A DNA stretch of 64,000 nt, from contig NZ_CP125650.1 of the NCBI RefSeq assembly GCF_030053135.1, positions 358,656 to 422,655 of the forward strand, read 5' to 3'. The notes beneath the pieces were generated by a model that was given only the letters and a program-made list of their open reading frames with translations, did no database searches and had not been told where the DNA came from. How positions within the stretch are numbered: position 1 is the stretch's first letter; the number at the start of each line of letters is the position of its first letter. The translations under genes and the position numbers were made by a program. Of the stretch, positions 53,295-61,645 are shown piece after piece. This DNA is from Rhizobium sp. BT04. Its GTDB lineage: Bacteria > Pseudomonadota > Alphaproteobacteria > Rhizobiales > Rhizobiaceae.

Positions 53295-56093
53295 ATGAAA
53301 CACGTACGTCAATCGGAACGCACATCCCGCCCCGAACAGCCTGTGGAAGTGCAGATGGCGACTGATGCTCAAATCGACCAGGGGCGTGGAGCCTTCCGCA
53401 ACGCGGTCAATGCCAGCCCTCCGCTTGCCACGGGCACGGCCCCGCCATTTTCGGAAGCCTCCGTTGTCCGGCCATCGCACGGTCACGACGCAGATGTCGC
53501 AAGTCTGAAGCAACCGTTTGAGAAGGCTTTCCGGGCGAATCCCCGGCATCCTGCGACAAACGTCGACTTGCCATTCAACGCCGAAGAGATGTCCAGTGCC
53601 GTCGTACTCGACGCGATCCCGTTACCCGTCTTCTTCAAAAACAGAGATGGGATACACCTTGGTTGCAACAGGGCCTTCGAAAGCTTCTCCGGCCGCTCAA
53701 AGGGAGATATTATCGGAAAAACCGTTTTCGATTTGGTGCCCGCACCCATAGCCGAGACGTATGCCGCGTTGGACGAGGCGCTTTTTGCAAATGGCGGTGT
53801 TCAGCAATATGAAGCAAAGGCCACCACCGAGAATGGTGGTGTCGTTGATCTTTTACTCAGCAAGACCGCAATCACTGATATCGCTGGTAACAGGATCGGC
53901 TTGGTTGGCGCGATGTTGGACATCACAGAGCGAAAACGTGCGGAGCATGATCTCAAAGAGGCTCTTGAATTCGCAGAGGGAATTATTGCCGCCATTCCTG
54001 ACGTTCTGTTCGAGGTAAATGCCGACGGTCGCTACCTGCAGGTCTGGGCAAGGAATCAGGAGATCCTGGCGCAGCGAAAAGAAGTGCTGCTCGGCAAGCT
54101 TGTCCGCGATGTGCTCCCTCCAGATCAGGCCGACATCGCTATGCTGGCTCTTGAAGAAGCCGATGAAACCGGCGCCTCCTACGGTCGTTGTGTCCGTATA
54201 GCCCTACCAAACGGCGAATCCCGTTGGTTTGAACTGTCGGTCGCAAGGCGACCAAGCAGCAATCACTCAACCGTCACTTTTCTGGTGTTATCTCGCGATA
54301 TTACCGAACGAAAGCACGCCGAGGGCACGACTATTGAAGCTCGGGCTCGCCTCCTAAGTGTCCTGCAGACCATTCCGGATATGGTATGGCTGAAAGACGT
54401 AACAGGCAAATATCTGTTGTGCAATCATGCCTTCGAAGAATTGGTCGGCAAGGCAGAAGCGGAAATCGTCGGGAAAACGGATTATGACCTGTTTACTCCC
54501 GAACTCGCCCAGTTTTTTCGTGACAAGGATGAGGAGGCCATGCAAGCCGGCCGTATTCTCATCAATGAGGAACGGTTTACCGCTCACGAGGACGGTCGAT
54601 CAACGCTTTTGGAGACTCGTAAGGTTCCGGTATTCACGGGGGGAAAGCTGATGGGGATCCTCGGCGTCGCCCGCGATATCACCGAACTGGACACGTCCCG
54701 TAAGAAAATCCATCAGATGGCATTCTACGATTCTCTGACCGGCCTGCCTAACCGGACACTTTTCAATGAACGGCTACGCGAGATGATCGGGGACGCGGCT
54801 TCGGCGGGCCAGCGAGCCGGGGTGATGCTGATCGACATGGACCATTTCAAAGCGATCAATGACACTATGGGACATCCCGTCGGTGACGAGTTGCTGCGGC
54901 AGGTGGCGACACGCATGAAAAAAGGCGTCCGTGCCAGCGACACCGTGGCGAGACTCGGTGGAGATGAATTTGCAGTCTTGCTGCCCAATGTTCAGGACAA
55001 TGACGATTTGGCTCAAATTGCCAGCAGAATGCTTGCCGCATTCGGCGAACGCTTCATGCTTTCCGACAGGGAGATCTTTGTATCCTGCAGCATCGGGATA
55101 TCGGTATTTCCAAATGACGGCGACGCTCCCGACGATTTGGTGAAATATGCGGATTCTGCGATGTATTTGGCGAAGCGCTCGGGGCGTAGCAACTTCCGCT
55201 TCTACTCAAAGGATCTCACGATTGGGGCTGAAAAGCGCCTAGCGCTAGAATCAGACCTACGCCTAGCTTTGAAACATGAGCAACTTGAACTCCATTATCA
55301 GCCAAAGGTCCTATTGGACAACGGAAAGGTGATCGGTTCAGAAGCACTGCTACGATGGCATCATCCGAAGATGGGAATGATCCCTCCGGGAGAATTCATA
55401 GGTGTCGCCGAGGAAACGGGATTGATCATCGATCTTGGACGATGGGTGCTGCATGAGGCGTGTTGCACGGCTGCCGTCATGAATGCAGATGGACTGCCCC
55501 CGCACAAGATTGCGATAAATTTGTCTCCTAAGCAGTTTCAATGCCCGCGTTTGTCGCAAACGGTGGCGGACGTATTGCAGGAAACCGGTTGTCGTGCGGA
55601 GTGGATCGAGGTTGAAATAACTGAGAGTCTCCTGCTCCATAACTGCGAGGGCGTTTCGACGACACTCTCTCAATTGCATGCGAGCGGAATTTCCATAGCG
55701 ATCGATGATTTCGGCACCGGCTACTCATCTCTGAGCTATTTGGCTAACTTTCCCATTGATACCCTCAAAATTGACCGGTCATTCATCAATCGATCCGACA
55801 AGCGAAGTAGAGAACTGGTCAAGGCAATTCTCTCAATTGCGCGCTGCCTAGGGCAAAATGTAGTCGCTGAGGGCGTGGAGACGGTCGATCAAGAAAAATT
55901 CTTGGCTGAAAGCGGCTGCGCTGTGGCACAGGGGTTCTACTATAGCAAGCCCATCCCGAAGTCCGAACTTCTCGCTGCAAACGCAGTGCCCGAGTTCTCT
56001 CGCGCTGATTCCCATCTTACGCCGATGCCCGCAGAGGAAGGGGTGGCACTCATGCGCTTGCCTCCCGCATCTGTTGGGACCCGAACCGCGTGA
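53295..56093 (+). CDS. PAS-PAS-PAS-GGDEF-EAL cyclic-di-GMP signalling protein
   Basis: A 932-residue cytoplasmic protein, paralogue of the one at 18686-21244. After about 95 low-complexity residues come three PAS domains (for example IPLPVFFKNRDGIHLGCN). GGDEF follows near residue 554, with the inhibitory RASD site before it, then EAL with EALLRW near 682, EITESLLL and DDFGTGYSSLSYL. All known catalytic residues of both output domains appear present. The ATG at 53295 is chosen; the frame extends to a TTG at 53262. It follows the chemoreceptor gene by 175 bases and is followed by a hairpin terminator. Confidence 0.9.
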   Translation: MKHVRQSERTSRPEQPVEVQMATDAQIDQGRGAFRNAVNASPPLATGTAPPFSEASVVRPSHGHDADVASLKQPFEKAFRANPRHPATNVDLPFNAEEMSSAVVLDAIPLPVFFKNRDGIHLGCNRAFESFSGRSKGDIIGKTVFDLVPAPIAETYAALDEALFANGGVQQYEAKATTENGGVVDLLLSKTAITDIAGNRIGLVGAMLDITERKRAEHDLKEALEFAEGIIAAIPDVLFEVNADGRYLQVWARNQEILAQRKEVLLGKLVRDVLPPDQADIAMLALEEADETGASYGRCVRIALPNGESRWFELSVARRPSSNHSTVTFLVLSRDITERKHAEGTTIEARARLLSVLQTIPDMVWLKDVTGKYLLCNHAFEELVGKAEAEIVGKTDYDLFTPELAQFFRDKDEEAMQAGRILINEERFTAHEDGRSTLLETRKVPVFTGGKLMGILGVARDITELDTSRKKIHQMAFYDSLTGLPNRTLFNERLREMIGDAASAGQRAGVMLIDMDHFKAINDTMGHPVGDELLRQVATRMKKGVRASDTVARLGGDEFAVLLPNVQDNDDLAQIASRMLAAFGERFMLSDREIFVSCSIGISVFPNDGDAPDDLVKYADSAMYLAKRSGRSNFRFYSKDLTIGAEKRLALESDLRLALKHEQLELHYQPKVLLDNGKVIGSEALLRWHHPKMGMIPPGEFIGVAEETGLIIDLGRWVLHEACCTAAVMNADGLPPHKIAINLSPKQFQCPRLSQTVADVLQETGCRAEWIEVEITESLLLHNCEGVSTTLSQLHASGISIAIDDFGTGYSSLSYLANFPIDTLKIDRSFINRSDKRSRELVKAILSIARCLGQNVVAEGVETVDQEKFLAESGCAVAQGFYYSKPIPKSELLAANAVPEFSRADSHLTPMPAEEGVALMRLPPASVGTRTA

Positions 56094-56106
56094 AGCCTAC
56101 GGCTAA

Positions 56107-56143
56107 CAGCGCGCAGGAACCACGCCACCTGCGGCGCTGTTTA
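56107..56143 (+). terminator. Terminator after the PAS-GGDEF-EAL gene
   Basis: CAGCGC-GCAGG (56107-56117) pairs with CCTGC-GGCGCTG (56128-56139) with a one-base bulge, and TTTAT follows. It lies 14 bases after the stop codon. A good candidate for rho-independent termination. Confidence 0.65.
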
Positions 56144-56371
56144 TACCGCACTCATCCAACGGAAGCCCAAACTACTCTGGGCGATTGGATAAAACGCGGA
56201 CCAATAGGAATTACTTAAAACTTCAGGTGCTTTGATGTTCCGAAATATGCAGGCCCTGTACCGAATTGCGCGACGAAACATACGTTGACGTGTTTTCGCT
56301 TTCGATTGCCATTGCAAAGACTTGCCCAGTACAATCTACTATTCTGAGTCAATATCGTCAAAAGCATAACC

Positions 56372-56578
56372 GTGCAAAAGCTCATCCCATTTCCCCATCC
56401 GAATAGAAATTCTGCGGATTTGAAAAGTTCAACTGCGAATTCGAATGGCTCCGGACATTTCGACATCATCCAATCGCTGAAATCGGAACTTCACGATTTG
56501 GCTAGTGCCGTAAATCAGTTGGAGGCGCTATGTGAGTCATACCGATCCCAAGCTGATACGTGCTCGCAACCTGACTGA
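56372..56578 (+). CDS. Small hypothetical protein, 68 residues
   Basis: A GTG-start frame encoding VQKLIPFPHPNRN at the start and a helical C-terminus (LHDLASAVNQLEALCESYR). The plan and the NQLEAL block resemble the 61-residue protein at 10909-11094 (NHLEAL), which also lies next to chemotaxis genes. No family is recognised and no signal peptide or membrane segment is present. The ribosome-binding site is weak, so expression is uncertain; the resemblance to the other small gene is the main support. Confidence 0.5.
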   Translation: MQKLIPFPHPNRNSADLKSSTANSNGSGHFDIIQSLKSELHDLASAVNQLEALCESYRSQADTCSQPD

Positions 56579-56836
56579 ACGACTGAGCGTCCGCGCTTGT
56601 CATCGTATTCCCTATGACCCTCTCTGGGCGTGGCGGCCAGTGGTTCGTTGAATCTTGCCAAACGTTCCCGGATCCCACCACTTCCCGAACACGGGAGCTT
56701 CAATTCGATCAACTCGAAACTTTCGGCCATTTGAACGGGTGGCGGAAAAAAAAACGCCAGTGATTGCGCCGTGATTTCGTAATGGTTCTGCCTATTTGCT
56801 GAAGGCGGTCGGCCGATTGGAATGCTCCATCAGACC

Positions 56837-57125
56837 TCAACTTACCGGCAGCAAGGACTGCAGGTTCGATAGCTTCTTTTCGTGGATGAGGATATACGGA
56901 TCCTCGAACTCTACCCGCATCTTGTCCTGGTTGGCGACGAAGTAGGGGCTGAGGTACGGGTCGAATTGCATGCGCGCGAAGACTACGAGTTTGGTCTCGG
57001 CGGTCTTGGCTTCCTCGACGAAATGGCACTCTCGTTGCTAACCTTCTCCATTGCGTCGACGAGGAACGGCCGCGCAAGGTCGATGCCACGCTTCGGGTCC
57101 ATCGATTCATCCCGGACGCTCCCGC
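56837..57125 (-). pseudogene. groEL chaperonin fragment
   Basis: The minus strand encodes pieces of GroEL in two frames: SMDPKRGIDLARPFLVDAME, then after a frameshift [20 protein letters not shown], and [20 protein letters not shown], ending [16 protein letters not shown] before a stop at 56837. The N-terminus, the apical domain and the C-terminal half of a normal 540-residue chaperonin are missing, and a segment between RGIDLA and the VDAME part is deleted. It is a decayed remnant. Rhizobia often carry several groEL copies, some on plasmids, so it may derive from such a copy. Confidence 0.75.
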
Positions 57126-57360
57126 CTTGCGTAATAGACTGGATTTTTCATTTCTGCCTGGGTTTCAAACCTGTCTCGCCGTGGTGTTGCTGCATCCCGT
57201 CCTGCCCCGGCTTTTGGTCCTGCCAGGCTCGCGCTGCCCGCAACGGCTTTGCCGTCCTTCACTTCGTTGCGGCCCTGCGGGTGCTGGCCGCACTTGCAGC
57301 CTGGCTTTTGGACCGCCGTAGCAGGTCGCGATGGCCGCGACCTCGAACGGAGGTTCAGAG

Positions 57361-58281
57361 ATGAACAGGCAGCAATCCAATCAACGATCCGATATCTACC
57401 GCCGCATCACCACCAAGATCATCGCCGATCTCAAACAGGGCGTCCGTCCATGGACCAAGCCATGGACGACGGGAGGCTGGACAGCCGAGGTCAGCCGGCC
57501 ACTGCGCCACAATGGCCAACCCTACACCGGCATCAATGCTCTGCTCCTCTGGTCTGAAGCCATCGCCCGCGGCTTTGCATCACCAAGGTGGATGACGTTT
57601 CGCCAGGCAATCGAGCTCGGCGGCGCCGTCCGCAGGGGCGAAACCGGCACGACCGTCGTCTTCGCCAGCTCTTTCATCCGCGCCGAGACGACGGAGACAG
57701 GCGCCGAAATCGAACGCGACATCCCCTTCCTCAAAACCTACACCGTGTTCAACACCGACCAGATCACCGGCCTTGATGGCCTTGCCCATTCCATCGCGCC
57801 TGACCAGGATTGGATGAGCCGCATCGGTGCTGCCGGCCGCTTCTTTGCCAATACCGGCGCCCTGATCCGCCATGGAGGATCGGCGGCCTATTATGCTGCT
57901 GCCCGTGACTACATCCAGATGCCGTGCTTCGACGCTTTCCGGGACGATGCATCCTATGTCGCCGTTCTCAGTCACGAGATGACGCACTGGACCGCTGCAC
58001 CGCGAAGGCTCGATCGGGATCTCAGCCGCTATGCGAAAGACAGGAGCGAACGCGCCCGCGAAGAGCTCATTGCCGAACTCGGCAGCTGCTTTCTCTGCGC
58101 CGATCTTGGTATCGTCCCCGAGCTCGAACCACGCCCCGACCATGCAAGCTATCTCGATGACTGGCTCAAGGTTCTCGGCAGCGACAAGCGTGCCATCTTT
58201 TCAGCGGCAGCTCATGCCCAGCGCGCGGTCGACTATCTGCATGACTTGCAGCCGGACCTCAACGAGGAGGAGGCGGCGTGA
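57361..58281 (+). CDS. ardC: ArdC-like antirestriction protein with zinc peptidase domain
   Basis: A 306-residue protein. The N-terminal half (DIYRRITTKIIADLKQGVRP, then GINALLLWSEAIARGF) is the ssDNA-binding domain found in ArdC and TraC primase. The C-terminal half has SHEMTHWTAAP, an HExxH zinc site, and EELIAELGSCFL with a likely third metal ligand. ArdC proteins protect incoming plasmid DNA from restriction during conjugation. GGAGG lies seven bases before the ATG. It lies close to the VirB operon, which fits transfer-related leading DNA. It appears intact. Confidence 0.9.
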   Translation: MNRQQSNQRSDIYRRITTKIIADLKQGVRPWTKPWTTGGWTAEVSRPLRHNGQPYTGINALLLWSEAIARGFASPRWMTFRQAIELGGAVRRGETGTTVVFASSFIRAETTETGAEIERDIPFLKTYTVFNTDQITGLDGLAHSIAPDQDWMSRIGAAGRFFANTGALIRHGGSAAYYAAARDYIQMPCFDAFRDDASYVAVLSHEMTHWTAAPRRLDRDLSRYAKDRSERAREELIAELGSCFLCADLGIVPELEPRPDHASYLDDWLKVLGSDKRAIFSAAAHAQRAVDYLHDLQPDLNEEEAA

Positions 58282-58391
58282 GCCGTCTCCTTCTTCGCCA
58301 CCCGGACGCCGCCCACTGCCGCGACCCGACGGCCGGAAGCTCCTATCCCGCGAACCGGCGTCTAAAATCGTCAGGCATTGACCTCGCGCAG

Positions 58392-58574
58392 CTAGTGGGG
58401 CGTGTTCACCGGCATATTGAAGTGACGCGCGAAGTATTCCGACGGCGTCGTCATGCGGCCCGTGGTGAGAACCAGCGCATCCCCTCGACCGTCGATGCTG
58501 AAAATCACGCGACTGTGCAGGCTTACAACCTCCTCCGGCAGATCCTCCCTTAGCATCGCGATGGCGGAAGCCAT
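58392..58574 (-). CDS. Small hypothetical frame, possibly a gene remnant
   Basis: It reads MASAIAMLREDLPEEVVSLH and continues FSIDGRGDALVLTTGRM to MPVNTPH. The frame stays open upstream to about 58670 without an ATG (including DDSFARDIVLVRPRRTM), which suggests a truncated gene. The composition is protein-like, but I recognise no family and see no ribosome-binding site. It overlaps the region just after the luxR remnant. Confidence 0.35.
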   Translation of the reverse strand: MASAIAMLREDLPEEVVSLHSRVIFSIDGRGDALVLTTGRMTTPSEYFARHFNMPVNTPH

Positions 58575-58698
58575 CGTCCGCCGAGGGCGAACGAGAACGA
58601 TGTCCCGCGCGAACGAGTCGTCGTGCGTAGCATCGAGAGAAGCGTTGATGACAGCGGGTCGTCGGATGATCTATTTGGAACTAGCAAAAAATATTGCT

Positions 58699-58916
58699 TT
58701 GATAAATTTGCGCTGACAGCTTTGGCCGCGGCCTCAACACGAGCGGGTGCCTGCAGCCGCTGGCGCGCATTGGAAAGATGGAGGCGGACGGTTTGAATGG
58801 ATAAGTTTCAGTCTCCTATGGATAGCACCGTCACTATCGCCGTCGGATAAAAGCTGCAAACAACGTCTTTCCTGTTTCGTCAGATCCTGCCTGGGATTAG
58901 CGATCTCTCCGTCCAA
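58699..58916 (-). pseudogene. LuxR-family regulator C-terminal fragment, frameshifted
   Basis: The first part reads QDLTKQERRCLQLLSDGDSDGAIHRRL, the beginning of a LuxR-type helix-turn-helix. After a frameshift the other frame gives TVRLHLSNARQRLQAPARVE, the recognition helix and tail. The N-terminal signal-binding or receiver domain is not recognisable upstream. It is a dead fragment of a LuxR regulator, perhaps once a transfer or quorum-sensing regulator given its place beside the conjugation genes. Confidence 0.6.
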
Positions 58917-59048
58917 ACGCGTTGGACCCGTTCATGAAATCTGTTTTCGCTTGGCGCGTAATGCCGGATAGACACTGGAGAGCCAACCATCGGCGCCCTC
59001 ACCGGTAGGTCATGTTCCAGCCGAGTTCGCCGGTGCGCAACGCGCTCC

Positions 59049-59205
59049 ATATGCTGAGCGGCGACGGAGATAGGGAACGCACGGGCGGGGGCAGTCGGTC
59101 CCGCCTCCCTGACGGCCGCTATGCTGAGGCTCCTGCGGCTGCCCTTGTTCCGCCCTTAGCGTGTCGAGAATTCCCGAAATCCGCCTGACGGCGCCGCTAT
59201 GCTGA
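59049..59205. repeat. Spaced direct repeats (ATGCTGA units)
   Basis: ATGCTGA occurs at 59049, 59121 and 59199. The second and third copies are embedded in longer matching blocks beginning CCTGACGGC and ending CGCTATGCTGA (59108-59127 and 59184-59205). The spacing near 75 bp suggests a decaying tandem repeat. Function unknown. Confidence 0.45.
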
Positions 59206-59235
59206 TTTCTCCGATACTCTTCATTGTTTGAGTGG

Positions 59236-59255
59236 AACCCGCCTGCGGGCGGGTT
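59236..59255. terminator. Strong hairpin near the conjugation region
   Basis: AACCCGCC (59236-59243) pairs perfectly with GGCGGGTT (59248-59255) around TGCG. It lies about 80 bases beyond the stop of the minus-strand winged-helix gene and could terminate that transcript. Confidence 0.5.
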
Positions 59256-59335
59256 GCCCCCGGATCGCTGCCGGCAACCATACGATCGGGACTGCCAGAT
59301 GATTCGCATCTCACTCCATTAAAGCCGAAAATCAG

Positions 59336-59707
59336 TCAGTTTAACCCCGCCTCCTGGCTGGTGCGGAAAGAGCTCAGCTTGCTCAGGAGGTCCTCAGAGA
59401 TCTCGAATTGCCGCGCCGTCCCGCGGCCCATGGAGTTCTTCCCCATCGTCTCCACCAGCATTCCCCGCTTTACCAAAAGGTCGACCGTCTCCTTCACACC
59501 GCTGCGTGTTAGCTCGGTAATCTCAATGATATTAGAGAGTGTTAGCTTCTGGTGGGCCTGAGTCATGGTGTAGAGGATCGTCATCATGCCGATCTGCTTC
59601 AGCCTCGCCTGCGGGGTCTCGTCCTCCAGCGGATGGTCGAGGATCTCATGGAGAATAAGTCCCGAGAAGGCAAGGTTGTGCCATTGCGTTTTAATCGCGC
59701 TTGTCAT
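59336..59707 (-). CDS. Winged-helix transcriptional regulator (RctA-like by position)
   Basis: A 123-residue protein with a winged helix: ARLKQIGMMTILYTMTQ, then LTLSNIIEITELTRSGVKETV as the recognition helices and MGRGTARQFEIS as the wing. Its position, divergent from and next to a virB operon, matches RctA, the small winged-helix repressor of virB-type transfer genes in rhizobial plasmids. That identity is inferred from position and size, not from a remembered alignment. It would be expected to keep conjugal transfer off under normal growth. MarR-like regulators of other processes are the alternative. Confidence 0.7.
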   Translation of the reverse strand: MTSAIKTQWHNLAFSGLILHEILDHPLEDETPQARLKQIGMMTILYTMTQAHQKLTLSNIIEITELTRSGVKETVDLLVKRGMLVETMGKNSMGRGTARQFEISEDLLSKLSSFRTSQEAGLN

Positions 59708-59805
59708 GTCATTTAACTATGTTATATACGGCAGTATGAATGCGGGCAGGCGGATTGGGTCTCCCGAAACGCGATACGGCGCCATCGTCTCGAAGGATCC
59801 TGTTC

Positions 59806-60342
59806 ATGAAAAGCCTTCTCCTGAATTCACTGCTTACGGTCTGCTTCGTTGCGCCACCCTATCTTATTTTCGGCAGTAAAGCGCGGGCCGAGGATTGGGG
59901 ATGCCAGGTTATCCTATGCCTTTCCAATCCCGGCGGGCCGACGCAATATGCAGAATGCCGGCCGCCGATCCAGAAGCTGTGGCGGGAGCTTGCCGAGGGC
60001 CACTCATTCCCGACCTGTAGCGGCGTCGGTTTTCAGAGTTCGCGGCCGGTCTATGAACCCTATTATTGCGATGCGGGGTACAAGCTCACGACTGATAGCG
60101 GTCGCGGCGGTCGGCAAGCAAGCTGCGTGTCGACATCGCCGCAGCCGGTCAGCAACAGCCTCTGCTGGGATGGGAACGACTATGCTTCCCGGGACAATTC
60201 GGTCCTGTCGCCACATTGGCAGCGCGTGGACGGGCACCGCCAGTGCATGGGCTATCCGATAACGCGCCCGAATGTGCGATCGCAGCCGCACTATGTCGAT
60301 GTCACCATCGACGGCGCCGGTAAACAGCGCGTTTGGTACTGA
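59806..60342 (+). CDS. Cysteine-rich secreted protein of the transfer operon (TrbM-like)
   Basis: A 178-residue protein with a signal peptide (KSLLLNSLLTVCFVAPPYLI, cleavage likely near ARAED). The mature part has CQVILCLSNPGGPTQYAEC, which resembles the conserved N-terminal block of TrbM-type conjugation proteins, plus several further cysteines that could form disulphides. It starts with AAGGA nine bases before the ATG at 59806 and ends three bases before virB1. It is the first gene of the virB operon and probably periplasmic. The TrbM link rests on one short block and is tentative. Confidence 0.7.
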   Translation: MKSLLLNSLLTVCFVAPPYLIFGSKARAEDWGCQVILCLSNPGGPTQYAECRPPIQKLWRELAEGHSFPTCSGVGFQSSRPVYEPYYCDAGYKLTTDSGRGGRQASCVSTSPQPVSNSLCWDGNDYASRDNSVLSPHWQRVDGHRQCMGYPITRPNVRSQPHYVDVTIDGAGKQRVWY

Positions 60343-60345
60343 CCG

Positions 60346-60987
60346 ATGGGTGCTGCATTCGTCGAAATCGCGCAAACCTGTGCGCCGATGGTTCAGGTCG
60401 AGACGCTGGCCGGCATTGTCAGCCTTGAGAGCCGGTTTCAGCCCTTCGCCATCCGCATCAACAGCGCCCCGCCACTCGCCGCTCAACCCGCATCGAAGGC
60501 CGAAGCGATCGAGGTTGCCACGTCTCTGATTGCCGATCGCCAGGATATTCAGATCGGCCTTGGCGGTATTGGCATCGAGGCGCTCCAAAAACTGAAGCTA
60601 TCCGTCGTCGACGCCTTCGATCCCTGCATGAACCTCAAGGCCACGGCTACGCTTCTCGACGGATACTACCGCGCCGCATTACGCGCGGGGGATCCGGCTC
60701 AGGCCGAAAGGGTGATGCTCCAGTCCTATTATGGCCGCGATGATCGATCCCTCGGCGCCATGGTCAAATATGACGAGCAGGTACGCCAGGAAGCAAAGCA
60801 GTTATTGCCGACGCTTGCCTCGCTCACGATTGGCGAACGCGCTGACCAGGCCGGGTCTGGCGTGCCGACGCAAGATGAGGCGCCGCCGGCGCTTGCGAAA
60901 CAATCCTCCCAAACCGCTGAGGCCGCATCCTGGGATGTTTTCAGCTCAGGGCGGCGATCCACGGTTCTCGTTTTCCAGAATGATTGA
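60346..60987 (+). CDS. virB1: VirB1 lytic transglycosylase
   Basis: A 213-residue protein with the SLT fold. The catalytic glutamate lies in GIVSLESRFQPFAIRINS near residue 28, and the later DIQIGLGGIGI block fits VirB1. It would open peptidoglycan locally so the secretion channel can assemble. No obvious signal peptide is present at this start, which is common for annotated VirB1 of this type. The C-terminus SWDVFSSGRRSTVLVF is typical of rhizobial VirB1. It lies between the TrbM-like gene and virB2. Confidence 0.85.
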   Translation: MGAAFVEIAQTCAPMVQVETLAGIVSLESRFQPFAIRINSAPPLAAQPASKAEAIEVATSLIADRQDIQIGLGGIGIEALQKLKLSVVDAFDPCMNLKATATLLDGYYRAALRAGDPAQAERVMLQSYYGRDDRSLGAMVKYDEQVRQEAKQLLPTLASLTIGERADQAGSGVPTQDEAPPALAKQSSQTAEAASWDVFSSGRRSTVLVFQND

Positions 60988-61001
60988 TCGGAGCAAAGTG
61001 A

Positions 61002-61301
61002 ATGATCTCCAAAGCCAGTCTTCGCCCCCTTGCCGCATCCACGCTCATGGCGGCCGCCATTGTCATCTGCTTGGTCGAGCCAGCTTTCGCCCAGGCCGCC
61101 GGCATCGAAACCGTGCTGCAGAACATCGTCGACATGCTGACAGGCAATATCGCCCGTCTGCTGGCGGTCATCGCCGTCATCATCATCTGCATCGCCTGGA
61201 TGTTCGGCTACATGGATTTGAGGCGGGCCGGCTTCTGGATTATCGGGATCGGCGGCATCTTTGGCGCCACCGAACTGGTCAACACCATCGTCGGGAATTG
61301 A
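61002..61301 (+). CDS. virB2: VirB2 pilin subunit
   Basis: A 99-residue prepilin with a long signal sequence (MAAAIVICLVEPAFAQAAG) followed by two hydrophobic helices (LLAVIAVIIICIAWMFGYMD, and FWIIGIGGIFGATELV). This is the standard VirB2/TrbC pattern, which forms the conjugative pilus. GGAGC lies upstream of the ATG. It is followed after five bases by virB3. Confidence 0.88.
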   Translation: MISKASLRPLAASTLMAAAIVICLVEPAFAQAAGIETVLQNIVDMLTGNIARLLAVIAVIIICIAWMFGYMDLRRAGFWIIGIGGIFGATELVNTIVGN

Positions 61302-61306
61302 GCGCC

Positions 61307-61645
61307 ATGGCGAGCATTCCGATCCTCGAAGACGACACGCTGTTTCTCGCCTGCACGCGCCCGGCAATGATCGCCGGCGTGACGATGGAGGCGATGGGCG
61401 TCAACATCATGCTGACGACCATCCTTTACATCACCGCGGGATCAATCGCCTACGCGCTGGTCAGGATCGTCTTCCATGTCCTGTTTCGCGCGCTCGTCAA
61501 ACACGACCACAACATGTTTCGGATCCTGATTGCGTGGATTGAAACCCGCGGCCGCTCCCGCAATGCCGCCTATTGGGGCGGGGCCACGCTCTCGCCCCTG
61601 GCGCTCATCCGACGTTATGACGAAAGGGATCTCAGCTTTGTCTAA
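61307..61645 (+). CDS. virB3: VirB3 inner-membrane component
   Basis: A 112-residue protein starting MASIPILEDDTLFLACTRPA, a typical VirB3 opening, with a hydrophobic stretch (GVNIMLTTILYITAGSIAYALV) in the first half. It associates with VirB4 in the inner membrane. Its 3' end overlaps the virB4 start at 61617 by 29 bases. The frame is open far upstream through virB1, but homology begins at 61307. Confidence 0.87.
   Translation: MASIPILEDDTLFLACTRPAMIAGVTMEAMGVNIMLTTILYITAGSIAYALVRIVFHVLFRALVKHDHNMFRILIAWIETRGRSRNAAYWGGATLSPLALIRRYDERDLSFV

Larger units (their letters stand above)
58917..59335. other. Intergenic DNA with spaced repeats and a hairpin
   Basis: About 420 bp before the winged-helix gene end. 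It contains three copies of ATGCTGA spaced 72 and 78 bases apart and a strong hairpin. No gene is supported; the 99-codon minus frame at 59309-59010 spans the repeats and looks non-coding. Confidence 0.45.

Noticed and set aside
59700..59806. Vir box (TGCAATTGAAAT-type) before the virB operon
   Set aside because: No match to the Agrobacterium vir box is visible; control by the divergent winged-helix protein is more likely.
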